Shown here: in pieces, positions 43,189-51,568 of the stretch | Numbering within the stretch: position 1 is the first letter of the stretch | Layout of the letters: each line of letters starts with the position of its first letter | Source of the DNA: an uncultured Rhodospirillales bacterium | Lineage (GTDB): Bacteria; Pseudomonadota; Alphaproteobacteria; Kiloniellales; Kiloniellaceae | Length of the DNA stretch: 64,000 bases | Assembly (NCBI GenBank): GCA_913060675.1 | Contig: CAJXUS010000001.1 | Coordinates: 124,001 to 188,000, forward strand | Direction of reading: 5' to 3' | Made by a program: the position numbers and the translations under genes | The notes under the pieces: model-generated | Seen by the model: only the letters and a program-made list of their open reading frames with translations | Database searches by the model: none | What the model was told of the DNA's origin: nothing

Positions 43189-43926
43189 TCAGTTCACAAT
43201 ACGCTCATTATTTATGGACTGATCTTGTTTAATTTTATCCAGAGCCAACTGCCATTTTGAAACGACATTTTTAGGTGTAGAGTTTGAAAAAGCGAGGTAA
43301 AGGTCAAATTTTCCGACATCGGCAATTCTGCGAACACGGTCAATTGGCACGTTTTCCGCTTCCAAAATGAATTTCAAATAATTGTCATCAAGAGCTAGCA
43401 ATTCATATCGATTGTTTATCAACCTCAAAATAGCTTTTCTCGTTGTTTCGGAATAATCTAGATTCAAGAACTCCATTGAAGTCAGTATTCTTTCCGCTGC
43501 ACCCCCTCGCTGAACACCAATACTTGGCACTTTCTTCGCTTGGTTGAGCCTGTGTGCATTGTCGCCAAAGTATTGGGTATGATTTTTCTCCGAGGTGTAA
43601 ATACCAATATTTACAGTCTCAATTGGACCGACCCATTGAAAGTCATCTTCTCTTGTTGGAATTCGAACGATAGAGAAAATACCGCTGTTTTCTCTTTCTT
43701 TTGCGTACTTGTAAGCCCTGGTCCAAGGCAAGAAAGAGATAACGGGCTGTACTCCTAATTCACGGGACATCTGCTGGATTATCTGACTGGATAGACCCAA
43801 TAGTTTCCCATCAACCTGATAATTATAGGGCGGAAAATTTTCTGTATATATGGTCTGGGATAAAGCAGGTCTCGAAATCAGGCTGAATAGAAGGCAAAAT
43901 ATAAATCCATATCTAAATGATTTCAT
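43189..43926 (-). CDS. Orphan periplasmic solute-binding protein, SBP family 3
   Basis: A 245-residue secreted protein. The signal peptide ends near PALS, and the mature part starts with YTENFPPYNYQVDGKLLGLSSQII, the entry motif of family 3 (amino-acid type) binding proteins. The rest (SFLPWTRAYKYA and IGVQRGGAAERIL) resembles orphan members often found without permeases. No transporter genes are adjacent, so it may act as a sensor or work with a remote system. The start at 43926 is preferred over 43944 because it leads straight into the signal peptide. The ligand is unknown. Confidence 0.75.
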   Translation of the reverse strand: MKSFRYGFIFCLLFSLISRPALSQTIYTENFPPYNYQVDGKLLGLSSQIIQQMSRELGVQPVISFLPWTRAYKYAKERENSGIFSIVRIPTREDDFQWVGPIETVNIGIYTSEKNHTQYFGDNAHRLNQAKKVPSIGVQRGGAAERILTSMEFLNLDYSETTRKAILRLINNRYELLALDDNYLKFILEAENVPIDRVRRIADVGKFDLYLAFSNSTPKNVVSKWQLALDKIKQDQSINNERIVN

Positions 43927-44089
43927 ACACACCACCCATCTCACGGTACCTAAATTTTACCCGTCATCGATCACAAAAATAATTTCCGTAAAAGCACACA
44001 TCTTATAAAACTAAAAGGTCAACATCATTATAGCATAACTTTTATCAAGGTGGCTTGGCTTACGTTGTAAGGCTGATAAAATAGGCACC

Positions 44090-44845
44090 ATGGAAGCAAA
44101 TATCAAAAGCTACGACAAAGACTTCAAAAGCCATAGCCATAGTACATTTCACCAACTGATCATCCCTCACAAGGGGGAATTGGAACTGGAGGCTGAACAG
44201 TCGTCTGGAATCGCCAATATTGATCAAGTCGCCGTTATCACAGCAAATGATACACATGCTTTTCGGGGACTGCATCCCAACAGCTTTACCGTTGTCGACT
44301 TTGACTTTGACGACGCGTGTTATATGCCCGAACTAAATTCTCTCTGGGATCAGGCGCATAACAAAATTTTATTTCCACTCGACGAAGGCCTTCTGAATCT
44401 TAGCCGTTTTACAGCACTCGAATTAAAAGAGCGCGGCCTAACATCGTTGGGGGAACAAGGGATCAAATTGTTCTTACTTGCTTTGGCAGATAAAGCTGAA
44501 ACCGAAGACCATCAACTGCCTGCGAAGCTACAGTCTGCGTTGAAATTCATCAAAGAAAACCACACGCGGAACCTATCCTCCAAAGATATAGCAGCAGCTT
44601 CTTGTTTATCTGTTAGCCACCTGCATGCCTTATTCAGTAACTTTTTGGGATACTCTCCTCAGAAATTCCAAACAGGACTAAAGCTAGAACGCGCGCGCCA
44701 CCTTGTCCTTGGCAGCACTCTATCCCTGTCACATATAGCCCTAGAAGTTGGCTACTCAGACCAAAGTAGCTTCAACCGCGCCTATCGCAAGATCTATGGC
44801 CAAGCTCCAGGGAAGGAGCGAAAAAATTACGAAGATCAACACTAA
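44090..44845 (+). CDS. AraC-family transcriptional regulator
   Basis: A 251-residue regulator. The N-terminal half looks like a cupin-type sensing domain (HSTFHQLIIPHKGELELE, VAVITANDTHAF). The C-terminal half is an AraC DNA-binding domain with both HTH motifs (DIAAASCLSVSHLHALF and HIALEVGYSDQSSFNRAYRKIYG). The EamA exporter gene lies 169 nt downstream on the same strand. This AraC-EamA pairing is common and suggests the regulator controls the exporter. Confidence 0.85.
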   Translation: MEANIKSYDKDFKSHSHSTFHQLIIPHKGELELEAEQSSGIANIDQVAVITANDTHAFRGLHPNSFTVVDFDFDDACYMPELNSLWDQAHNKILFPLDEGLLNLSRFTALELKERGLTSLGEQGIKLFLLALADKAETEDHQLPAKLQSALKFIKENHTRNLSSKDIAAASCLSVSHLHALFSNFLGYSPQKFQTGLKLERARHLVLGSTLSLSHIALEVGYSDQSSFNRAYRKIYGQAPGKERKNYEDQH

Positions 44846-45014
44846 AATCTAGGGATAATATCCGGAGATGGGATACTGCCGTTTAGCAGGGGTAATCTCA
44901 AAACCCGTTAGAAACGATCCTTTACAGAATCCCGGTATAAACTTTAAGTGCCTCGGACAAGACATTGCTGCCAAAGTGATTAGTATGCCGACATCAACTT
45001 TGGAATAAAGAGAC

Positions 45015-45932
45015 ATGATCGACAATTCTGCGCTTAGACTCCGAGCTACCCTCATTGGCGGTATCGCAATTCTACTCTGGGCCTTGCTCGCGCTCTTTAC
45101 GACCTGGGCCAAAGGGATCCCAACTTTTCAACTTTTGATGTTGTCGTTCTCAATTGCCTTTATCTCCGGATTTCTTGTTCTTGCCTTCAAGGGAAAAGGA
45201 GCACTTTCCAAGTTGAAACAACCCCCTCTGGTGTGGGTTATCTCGGTGGCAGGTTTATTTGGCTATCATTTGTTTTATTTTATCGCCCTCCACAATGCTC
45301 CCGCAGTGGAGGCCAGTCTTATTGCTTTTCTGTGGCCGTTGTTGATCGTTTTCTTTTCAGCTCTTTTGCCCGGTGAACGCCTCTATTGGTTTCATGTTGC
45401 GGGAACACTACTGGGTTTAGCAGGTGCTGTTCTTATCGTTACCAAAGGAAACTCTTTTTCTTTGAATGCAGAACACACCGTTGGATATCTTGCGGCAATT
45501 ACCTGTGCGCTTACATGGTCAGGTTACTCTGTGCTCAATCGCAAGTTTAGCCACGTTCCAAGCGAAGCCGTAACAGGCTTCTGTGGGGCAACAGCTCTAC
45601 TGGGGCTTGCCTGTCACCTGATTACAGAAAGTTGGGTTACCCCCGACCTTACTCAATCCATTGCAATTATTGCCCTCGGTCTTGGCCCTGTTGGTTTGGC
45701 CTTTTTTGTTTGGGATTACGGCACCAAACATGGCGACATACAGGTCCTAGGGGCTCTTTCCTACGGCGCCCCTCTTTTGAGCACGTTGATACTGATTCTA
45801 ACAGGTTTCGCAGAAGCGAGCTGGATCATTGCCGTTGCCTGCCTCCTGATCGTAGGTGGCGCACTCTTGGCATCGATAAAGATCTTGCGTTCAAATAAAC
45901 CAAAAAAGGTGGTGAACCAAACGACATACTAG
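45015..45932 (+). CDS. EamA/DMT-family exporter
   Basis: A 305-residue inner-membrane protein with about ten hydrophobic segments arranged as two EamA repeats. PAVEASLIAFLWPLLIVFFSA closes the first repeat, and a second appears around ALSYGAPLLSTLILIL. Both size and motifs resemble the YddG aromatic amino-acid exporter group. The direction is presumably export of an amino acid or metabolite. It follows the AraC regulator. The substrate is not evident from sequence. Confidence 0.82.
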   Translation: MIDNSALRLRATLIGGIAILLWALLALFTTWAKGIPTFQLLMLSFSIAFISGFLVLAFKGKGALSKLKQPPLVWVISVAGLFGYHLFYFIALHNAPAVEASLIAFLWPLLIVFFSALLPGERLYWFHVAGTLLGLAGAVLIVTKGNSFSLNAEHTVGYLAAITCALTWSGYSVLNRKFSHVPSEAVTGFCGATALLGLACHLITESWVTPDLTQSIAIIALGLGPVGLAFFVWDYGTKHGDIQVLGALSYGAPLLSTLILILTGFAEASWIIAVACLLIVGGALLASIKILRSNKPKKVVNQTTY

Positions 45933-45954
45933 AAAGGCTGTTATAGTAAACAGT

Positions 45955-46767
45955 CTATTTAGTATCGCTCATCATGGCTGCAACAATTGCCTCAGGCCGG
46001 TCTTCTTGCATCAAATGGCCAGAACCAGACACTATGGTGAGCCTCTCTCCAGATAACCTTTCCGTCAACCTTTTTCCCTGCGATACCGGAATCCATTTAT
46101 CTTCTTCCCCCCATAAAATTTGCACAGGGCATTCCATGGGCTGGTAGGAACCCGAAATTTCTTCGGTATAGCTCTCATCCATTTGAGCTATTTGTCGATA
46201 AAACGCAGGCTTTCCAATATTGCCCTGCCAAGGTTCCAAATAGATTAGGAAGGCCTCCTCATTGAGGTCCTTAAAAGCAGCTCCTTGTAAATAAACCCTC
46301 AGTAGAGCGTCATGCATATAATCAGGTACGTTTGCAAAGGCCGTTTCATGATTTCGGATATGTTGAACAAAGGGAGATCCCCAAGGAGCAAGAGCCACTG
46401 GATCAATCAAAGTTAATTTTGAATATCTGAGCCTGTTCAGATAATAAGCCCGCAAGGCGGTCGCGCCGCCAAAATCATGAGCAAGCACTGCGGGTTCGGA
46501 CAGTTCCCATTCATTTACCAAAGCAGTGAACACTTCATTTTGCACCGCGAGCGAAACATCCTGCCCTGCACGTTTTTCTGATTGCCCATAACCTAGCAGG
46601 TCAAAATAATAAACCCGCCACTTGCTTGCCAGAAGTGGGGCAATTCTGCGCCACACTTGAGAGGAAAAAGGTGTCCCGTGGAGGAGAACCAGGGGCTCTC
46701 CTTCACCAATAACATCCCAGGCAATCGGCTGACCTTTAAACTCAAAACGACGTTCAAGCTTCAGCAT
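45955..46767 (-). CDS. Alpha/beta hydrolase with Asp nucleophile (dehalogenase/epoxide-hydrolase type)
   Basis: A 270-residue alpha/beta hydrolase. The oxyanion motif is HGTPFSS (30-36). The nucleophile elbow reads AHDFGG, so the nucleophile is Asp98 rather than Ser. Asp223 (GEEDKW) and His251 (GSGHLMQED) complete a triad. Asp nucleophiles define haloalkane and haloacetate dehalogenases and epoxide hydrolases, so this is not an esterase-type member. Substrate cannot be told from the sequence. The start overlaps the small upstream ORF by 14 nt, suggesting translational coupling. Confidence 0.83.
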   Translation of the reverse strand: MLKLERRFEFKGQPIAWDVIGEGEPLVLLHGTPFSSQVWRRIAPLLASKWRVYYFDLLGYGQSEKRAGQDVSLAVQNEVFTALVNEWELSEPAVLAHDFGGATALRAYYLNRLRYSKLTLIDPVALAPWGSPFVQHIRNHETAFANVPDYMHDALLRVYLQGAAFKDLNEEAFLIYLEPWQGNIGKPAFYRQIAQMDESYTEEISGSYQPMECPVQILWGEEDKWIPVSQGKRLTERLSGERLTIVSGSGHLMQEDRPEAIVAAMMSDTK

Positions 46768-46957
46768 TGGTACCTCTAACTAACTTTGAATTTTGTGGAA
46801 AGAACCAAGTGCGCACCTGCTGAAAAAGAGAAAGAGAGTGCTTTATTCCTTCGCTTCCCATCGCTCTACGATCAGTCTGCCTGTGCGCATCTTTTGCTGT
46901 GCCACGAGCTTCCAAACGTGTTGCTAAAATGTAAGATTCACCTAGAATATTTATCAT
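46754..46957 (-). CDS. Small protein of unknown function, coupled to the hydrolase gene
   Basis: A 67-residue frame with ATG at 46957 and a good Shine-Dalgarno (AAAGGA, about 8 nt upstream). Its end overlaps the hydrolase start by 14 nt. The product is basic, with an Arg/Lys/His-rich middle (LEARGTAKDAHRQTDRR) and an amphipathic-looking end (LSLFQQVRTWFF). I do not recognise a family. It is divergent from a LysR gene, so small protein plus hydrolase may form a LysR-controlled unit. The ribosome-binding site and overlap argue for a real gene, but no homology was tested. Confidence 0.6.
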   Translation of the reverse strand: MINILGESYILATRLEARGTAKDAHRQTDRRAMGSEGIKHSLSLFQQVRTWFFPQNSKLVRGTNAEA

Positions 46958-47061
46958 TGTCCCGTTCCTTTCATGGGATTACTCTCATAAATATCAGTGC
47001 TCTTACTTATTTTCTCAATTCAGGAAAAATTACATAATGTTAGTTTTACTTACATATTGAT

Positions 47062-47943
47062 ATGCGTGACTTCCCCTCCCTATCTAGCCTGAGAGCTTTC
47101 GAAGCCGTCGTTCGACACAAAAACCTTAGTCATGCGGCCAAGGAGTTGAACGTAACCCACGCAGCTGTGGCTCAACAAATCAAACGGCTGGAAGAATGGT
47201 TTGGCATAACTCTCTCCCGTCGGGAGGGGCGCGGCGTTGCCCCAACAGAAGCTGGCCAGCAGTTAGGGGCAGAGCTCAGCAAGAGTTTTGATATAATTGA
47301 CGACGCTGTAAAAGATTTGAAAATCACGACTGAGGCGCGCCCTTTACGGGTCACAATGACCCCTACTTTTGTCAATTTCTGGCTTATGCCACGGCTTGGA
47401 GATTTTCGAGAAAAACACCCCGATATCGAGATTCTCCTCAACGCCAACAGCGACGTCGTGAACCTCCGGAGGGAAGAATATGATCTTGCCATTCGCTTCG
47501 GAAATGGCTCCTGGCCTGGATTTGAAGTAGAGAAACTGATGAGGAGCTACGCTTCTATTGTCGTTGCTCCAAAACTTTTAGAAGGGGTGTCGATAAAAGA
47601 CCCAAGTGATATCACTAAGCTCCCCTGGGTTTGCGACATTGATGACCGCCATTCAGAATGGAATCACTGGCTCAAACACCACGGAATAGAGTTTGCTAAA
47701 CAGAAAGCCAAAATACATTTATCAGGATACCTTACGCGCGATGCCATCCGTGATGGTCAGGGTATAGGTATATTACCCTCTAACTGGGTAAGTGAAGACA
47801 TTAAGAAAGGTCGATTGGTTGAATTGTTCTCCTTAACCAGTGGAGAAGAAACAGGATATCATCTCGTCTACAAACATGGCATTGTCCCCCACCATCTCCG
47901 TGCTTTTCTCAAATGGATCAGAAGCCAAAAAGCGGTGGAATAA
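47062..47943 (+). CDS. LysR-family transcriptional regulator, GcvA-like
   Basis: A 293-residue LysR protein. The HTH region (FPSLSSLRAFEAVVRHKNLSHAA, VTHAAVAQQIKRLEEWFG) is of the GcvA type and similar to the two other LysR genes in the window. The effector domain occupies about 90-290. It diverges from the small ORF/hydrolase pair with 104 bp between starts, so these are the likely targets. No Shine-Dalgarno precedes the ATG; an AT-rich stretch with repeated TACATA (47031 and 47051) lies immediately upstream. Confidence 0.9.
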   Translation: MRDFPSLSSLRAFEAVVRHKNLSHAAKELNVTHAAVAQQIKRLEEWFGITLSRREGRGVAPTEAGQQLGAELSKSFDIIDDAVKDLKITTEARPLRVTMTPTFVNFWLMPRLGDFREKHPDIEILLNANSDVVNLRREEYDLAIRFGNGSWPGFEVEKLMRSYASIVVAPKLLEGVSIKDPSDITKLPWVCDIDDRHSEWNHWLKHHGIEFAKQKAKIHLSGYLTRDAIRDGQGIGILPSNWVSEDIKKGRLVELFSLTSGEETGYHLVYKHGIVPHHLRAFLKWIRSQKAVE

Positions 47944-47966
47944 CCGATACAAACAAACAGAACAGA

Positions 47967-48004
47967 ATTTTACCTAAGGTAACTCTCGTCACCTTAGGTA
48001 AAAT
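47967..48004. repeat. Perfect 14-bp inverted repeat between convergent genes
   Basis: ATTTTACCTAAGGT and ACCTTAGGTAAAAT flank a 10-nt spacer. Each arm is itself nearly palindromic (ACCTAAGGT / ACCTTAGGT). Runs of A rather than T follow the stem in both directions, so it does not look like a normal intrinsic terminator. It could stabilise the 3' ends of the LysR and aminopeptidase mRNAs or be a protein-binding site. Confidence 0.6.
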
Positions 48005-48025
48005 AACTCGGTTCAATAAATATAA

Positions 48026-49843
48026 TCAAATAGCTTTGGTTGCGGTTTCGAGCCAATCTTTATGCTCGGCATCGAGTAAAGGCGAAAGCTCTTCGCGGAC
48101 CCAAGCGTGATAGTCGTTTAACCACTTTATGTCCGCTGCACTCATAATCGCTGGCTCAACCAAACGAAGGTCAATCGGGCAGAGAGTTACAGTTTCAAAA
48201 TCATAAAGCGGCGTTTCCAAACCAACCATCTGGCCTATATCTCTGACAATGATCAGGTTTTCAATGCGAATACCGTATTCGCCCGCTTTGTAATAGCCGG
48301 GCTCATTCGAGAGAAACATACCAGGCTCAAGCGCCACAGGTGATGACCCCTTCGCAATTCGCTGTGGCCCCTCGTGTACGCCAAGAAAGCACCCGACGCC
48401 GTGGCCCGTTCCATGATCGAAATCCAGACCTACATCCCATAAAGGACGCCGTGCAAGACTATCTAATTGCATGCCATTTGTTCCCTTGGGAAACTTGGCT
48501 GTTGCAAGAGATATATGCCCCATAAGCACACGGGTGAAGCGATCTTTCATTTCTTCAGTCGGCGATCCAATAATAACCGTACGGGTAATATCGGTGGTAC
48601 CATCAAGGAATTGTCCGCCAGAATCGATCAAGAAAATCTCATCTATTTTTAAAGGAATTGAACTCTCATCAGAAACTTTATAGTGGCACATCGCGCCATT
48701 GGGACCCGCGCCAGATATTGTATCAAAGGAAAGATCTTTGAACATGGGAACCTCTTCACGGAAGGAACGCAGCTTCTCTGCTGCTTCCATTTCCGTAACT
48801 GGATTATCGGTACCAGCGCGATTTGTTGCGTTTTCTGTAATCCATTTCAAGAACCGAACCATTGCTGCGCCATCACGAGTATGTGCCGCACGAATACCAT
48901 TTAGCTCAGTGTCATTTTTGCGAGCTTTCGGTTTCATCACCGGATCCATGGCACGCACCAGCTTGGCACCATTTTTTTCCAGCACGGATGTAATACGTTC
49001 GGGACATGTTGCAGGATCGACCAGAACCGACTTGCCTTCACGGGCAAAAGCAACCAAACGGCTTTCAAGAGCTCCCGGTTCAGCGACTTCAACTTTATTA
49101 TCTAGCGCTGAAAGGGTCTCACTCGTAATTTTCTCAGAATCAACAAACCACTGGACCGAGCCATCGGCATGAACAACTGCAAACGAAAGGACCAATGGTG
49201 TGTGATCGACATCTTCTCCACGCACGTTTAGCAACCACGCCACAGAATCAGGCAAACTCAAAACAGCACAATCAGCATCACTTTCTTCTAACATCTTGCC
49301 AATCTCTTCGCGTTTTTCACGAGAAGCGCGTCCTGCGTATTGCAGATCGTATGGCATAGACTTCGTGCAGGGGCGCAGAGGTTGATCAACCCAAACCGCA
49401 TCTACCGGATTATTTTCAACGGGAACCAATTCTCCCCCTGCCTTTTCAACCCCTTTGCGTAAAACCTTTATCTGGTTCTCACTCTGGAGCCAGGGATCGT
49501 AAGCAATGCGCATTCCGGGCTGAACATTCTTGGACAGCCATTCATTGGCTGGCTCATCGATTAAATGTTTATAGGCAAATAAAGACTCTACGACTTCCTG
49601 TCGTACCTGGATTGTATAACGTCCATCGACAAAAATTGCGGCGCGATCCGCAAGGGCAACCGCCATTCCAGCAGATCCTGTGAACCCGCTAAGCCATGCA
49701 AGACGTTGAGCTTGTGGAGGAACGTATTCTCCCTGGTGTTCATCGGTCCTTGGAATCACGAACCCGTCTAACCCATCCTTTTTCAGCTGTTCGCGCAGAG
49801 CATTAAGTCGAGAAGCATGATCGTCAATCGCCGATTCAGGCAT
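48026..49843 (-). CDS. pepP: Xaa-Pro aminopeptidase (M24B, aminopeptidase P), long form
   Basis: A 605-residue metallopeptidase that removes an N-terminal residue ahead of proline. Two creatinase-like N-terminal domains (about 1-300) precede the pita-bread catalytic domain. Metal ligands are visible in DSGGQFLDGTTDITRT (two Asp), GHGTGHGVG (His), NEPGYY (Glu) and GIRIENL (Glu). The three-domain length resembles eukaryotic cytosolic aminopeptidase P and is common in alphaproteobacteria. ATG 49843 has AAGGAAG 6 nt upstream, so it is preferred over 49861. It stands alone, convergent with the LysR gene. Confidence 0.93.
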   Translation of the reverse strand: MPESAIDDHASRLNALREQLKKDGLDGFVIPRTDEHQGEYVPPQAQRLAWLSGFTGSAGMAVALADRAAIFVDGRYTIQVRQEVVESLFAYKHLIDEPANEWLSKNVQPGMRIAYDPWLQSENQIKVLRKGVEKAGGELVPVENNPVDAVWVDQPLRPCTKSMPYDLQYAGRASREKREEIGKMLEESDADCAVLSLPDSVAWLLNVRGEDVDHTPLVLSFAVVHADGSVQWFVDSEKITSETLSALDNKVEVAEPGALESRLVAFAREGKSVLVDPATCPERITSVLEKNGAKLVRAMDPVMKPKARKNDTELNGIRAAHTRDGAAMVRFLKWITENATNRAGTDNPVTEMEAAEKLRSFREEVPMFKDLSFDTISGAGPNGAMCHYKVSDESSIPLKIDEIFLIDSGGQFLDGTTDITRTVIIGSPTEEMKDRFTRVLMGHISLATAKFPKGTNGMQLDSLARRPLWDVGLDFDHGTGHGVGCFLGVHEGPQRIAKGSSPVALEPGMFLSNEPGYYKAGEYGIRIENLIIVRDIGQMVGLETPLYDFETVTLCPIDLRLVEPAIMSAADIKWLNDYHAWVREELSPLLDAEHKDWLETATKAI

Positions 49844-49994
49844 TTTTTCTTCCTTATACAATATACAATTTTATTTTTAGCACATTATCCATGCAATCTA
49901 CTCGAAACAACACATGGTTTTGCATAATACTATATTATTAAATATCAATTAGTTACACTGATAAAATTATAAATATGCTCAAAATGCATGGCTC

Positions 49995-50058
49995 TGTTGC
50001 AGAATCACCGCTACCGAAAAATATTAATTACGCTAAATATACTGCAACAACTCAGCGG
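49995..50058 (+). promoter_or_regulatory. Possible pseudoknot in the leader of the DUF1127 gene
   Basis: TGTTGCAG (49995-50002) pairs with CTGCAACA (50042-50049). CCGCT (50008-50012), inside that loop, can pair with AGCGG (50054-50058) beyond it. The crossing order is that of an H-type pseudoknot. It lies 39 nt upstream of the GGAG ribosome-binding site. No known RNA family is recognised. Confidence 0.3.
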
Positions 50059-50108
50059 CAATATACAAGCATTAGCCGGCCGCAATAACTGATCTAGGAG
50101 ATATGATC

Positions 50109-50486
50109 ATGAGAGAAGATAAATTTGTATTCGCGGCCAACGAAATCGCTAACCAGCCTGTACTCGTAACTGTTGCCCCACACCGCTACACAAGAGCATA
50201 TCGCATTTATGCTGCAGTAACTGGTATCACAAAGAGCTTCAAAAACTACATGGAGCGCCGTGCAACTGTAAATCAGCTTTGGGACCTTAATGATCGTGAA
50301 CTTAACGACATTGGCCTAAGCCGCGGTAGCATCGAAGCAACTGTAAACAGCCTTTACGTTGAAGCAGCTAAAAAAGAGAGCAAAACTTTCGAGCCAGGCT
50401 TCTCTTTCCTTTCTTCTTCAGATTTTGTTTCTAACAAAGAAACAAACAAAGCAGAAAACAACAGCAAAGCAGTCCGCGCAGCATAA
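50109..50486 (+). CDS. DUF1127 domain protein with extra N- and C-terminal regions
   Basis: A 125-residue protein. Residues about 55-85 (NQLWDLNDRELNDIGLSRGSIEATV) are a DUF1127 (YjiS-like) domain, an Arg-rich small domain implicated in RNA turnover and phosphate or small-RNA responses in alphaproteobacteria. Most members have 45-75 residues; this one has 50 extra before the domain and a Ser/Asn/Lys-rich tail. ATG 50109 lies 8 nt after GGAG (50097-50100) and is preferred over ATG 50103. The unusual length suggests a different or additional role. Confidence 0.85.
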   Translation: MREDKFVFAANEIANQPVLVTVAPHRYTRAYRIYAAVTGITKSFKNYMERRATVNQLWDLNDRELNDIGLSRGSIEATVNSLYVEAAKKESKTFEPGFSFLSSSDFVSNKETNKAENNSKAVRAA

Positions 50487-50516
50487 CCCCCTTTTGCTTG
50501 CAGCACTGCATTGTTG

Positions 50517-50560
50517 AAAAACGCGACGGAACTTCTGCAGATTTTCCGGCGCGTTTTTTT
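50517..50560 (+). terminator. Intrinsic terminator after the DUF1127 gene
   Basis: AAAACGCG pairs with CGCGTTTT, and CGGAA with TTCCG inside it, with one mismatch between the two helices. Seven T follow the stem. Confidence 0.85.
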
Positions 50561-50689
50561 GTTGTTTGGTCACCGAAACTAAGCTCATAAAAAAAACGAC
50601 CGCACCCAGAGATACGATCGTTCATTAAATTATAGCCGGGAAATAACAGCCGGGAAATAATTTCCTCGACATTATTGTCGAGATCTCGC

Positions 50690-51568
50690 TTAACGAGACA
50701 GAACTAATGTTGCCCATTCACCGAGGTGCAATTCGCGGATAACTTTAAGGCCTAATGCTTCATGCGCCTTTACTACCTGTTCCTGCTGCTTGATCAATAA
50801 TCCTGAAAGTACGGCGACACCATCTTTCGCCAAATTCTTTTCAAGAGCTGGCGCCATATGGCAAAGAGGTTCTGCTAAAATATTTGCCGCTATCAAATCA
50901 TAAGGAGCGTTTTCCGCCACTTCTGCGGCATCATACCCGTCCCCACAAATCCCGGTAATACCAGATACTTTATTCAGATCAGCATTTTCCAACGCGACAC
51001 GAACAGAGTCCTCATCAATATCCACGCCAAGAACCGGGCAATCCCAAAGGATTTTGATTCCCATGGAAAGGATTCCTGAGCCACACCCCATATCGAGTGC
51101 TGAGTTAACCTGCCGTTCTTGCGCAAGGTCTGTCAAAGCAATCAAACACCCCTTGGTGGTATCGTGCTGGCCAGTTCCAAAAGCAACGTTGGCTTCAATC
51201 AAAAGCGGAATGGAGCCTTTTGGAGGTGTATCTTTAACGTGCGAACCGTGGACAAAAAACTTACCGGCGACGATCGGAGGCAGAGCTTTCTGACTTTCAG
51301 CAACCCAGTCAATATCCGGCAATTGCTCGATTGTAGCTTCGGGGACGTCCCCACCGACAATATCCGCTGTGCTTGCAAGGATTTCATCAACCTGTTTTTG
51401 TGAAGGTTTTCCATCAACATAAACTTTGGTTGAAATCATGCCTGCAGCATCTGGGTTTGTCACTACTATAGCCCCTTCAAGAGGCTCTAACGCAAGCTCA
51501 TATACAGCTAGCTGAGCCTCGGAAATCTCTAGTGAAATGCACCAAACTGCTGAATTATCTGCTCTCAT
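50690..51568 (-). CDS. prmA: Ribosomal protein L11 methyltransferase
   Basis: A 292-residue SAM-dependent methyltransferase. SAM motif I is ALDMGCGSGILSMG, followed by GVDIDEDSVRVALENA and DLIAANILAEPLCHMAPAL, the PrmA-type post-motif. The N-terminal 120 residues form the L11-recognition domain. It trimethylates residues of ribosomal protein L11. The ATG shares its A with the uvrD stop (TAATG), so the two genes form one transcript. Confidence 0.94.
   Translation of the reverse strand: MRADNSAVWCISLEISEAQLAVYELALEPLEGAIVVTNPDAAGMISTKVYVDGKPSQKQVDEILASTADIVGGDVPEATIEQLPDIDWVAESQKALPPIVAGKFFVHGSHVKDTPPKGSIPLLIEANVAFGTGQHDTTKGCLIALTDLAQERQVNSALDMGCGSGILSMGIKILWDCPVLGVDIDEDSVRVALENADLNKVSGITGICGDGYDAAEVAENAPYDLIAANILAEPLCHMAPALEKNLAKDGVAVLSGLLIKQQEQVVKAHEALGLKVIRELHLGEWATLVLSR

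Noticed and set aside
46786..47037. Plus-strand 83-codon frame upstream of the LysR gene
   Set aside because: It is antisense to the small ORF that has a good ribosome-binding site, and it has no such site itself.
48699..49172. Plus-strand 157-codon frame
   Set aside because: It lies wholly opposite the aminopeptidase P coding sequence; Ser/Arg-rich composition marks it as a shadow.
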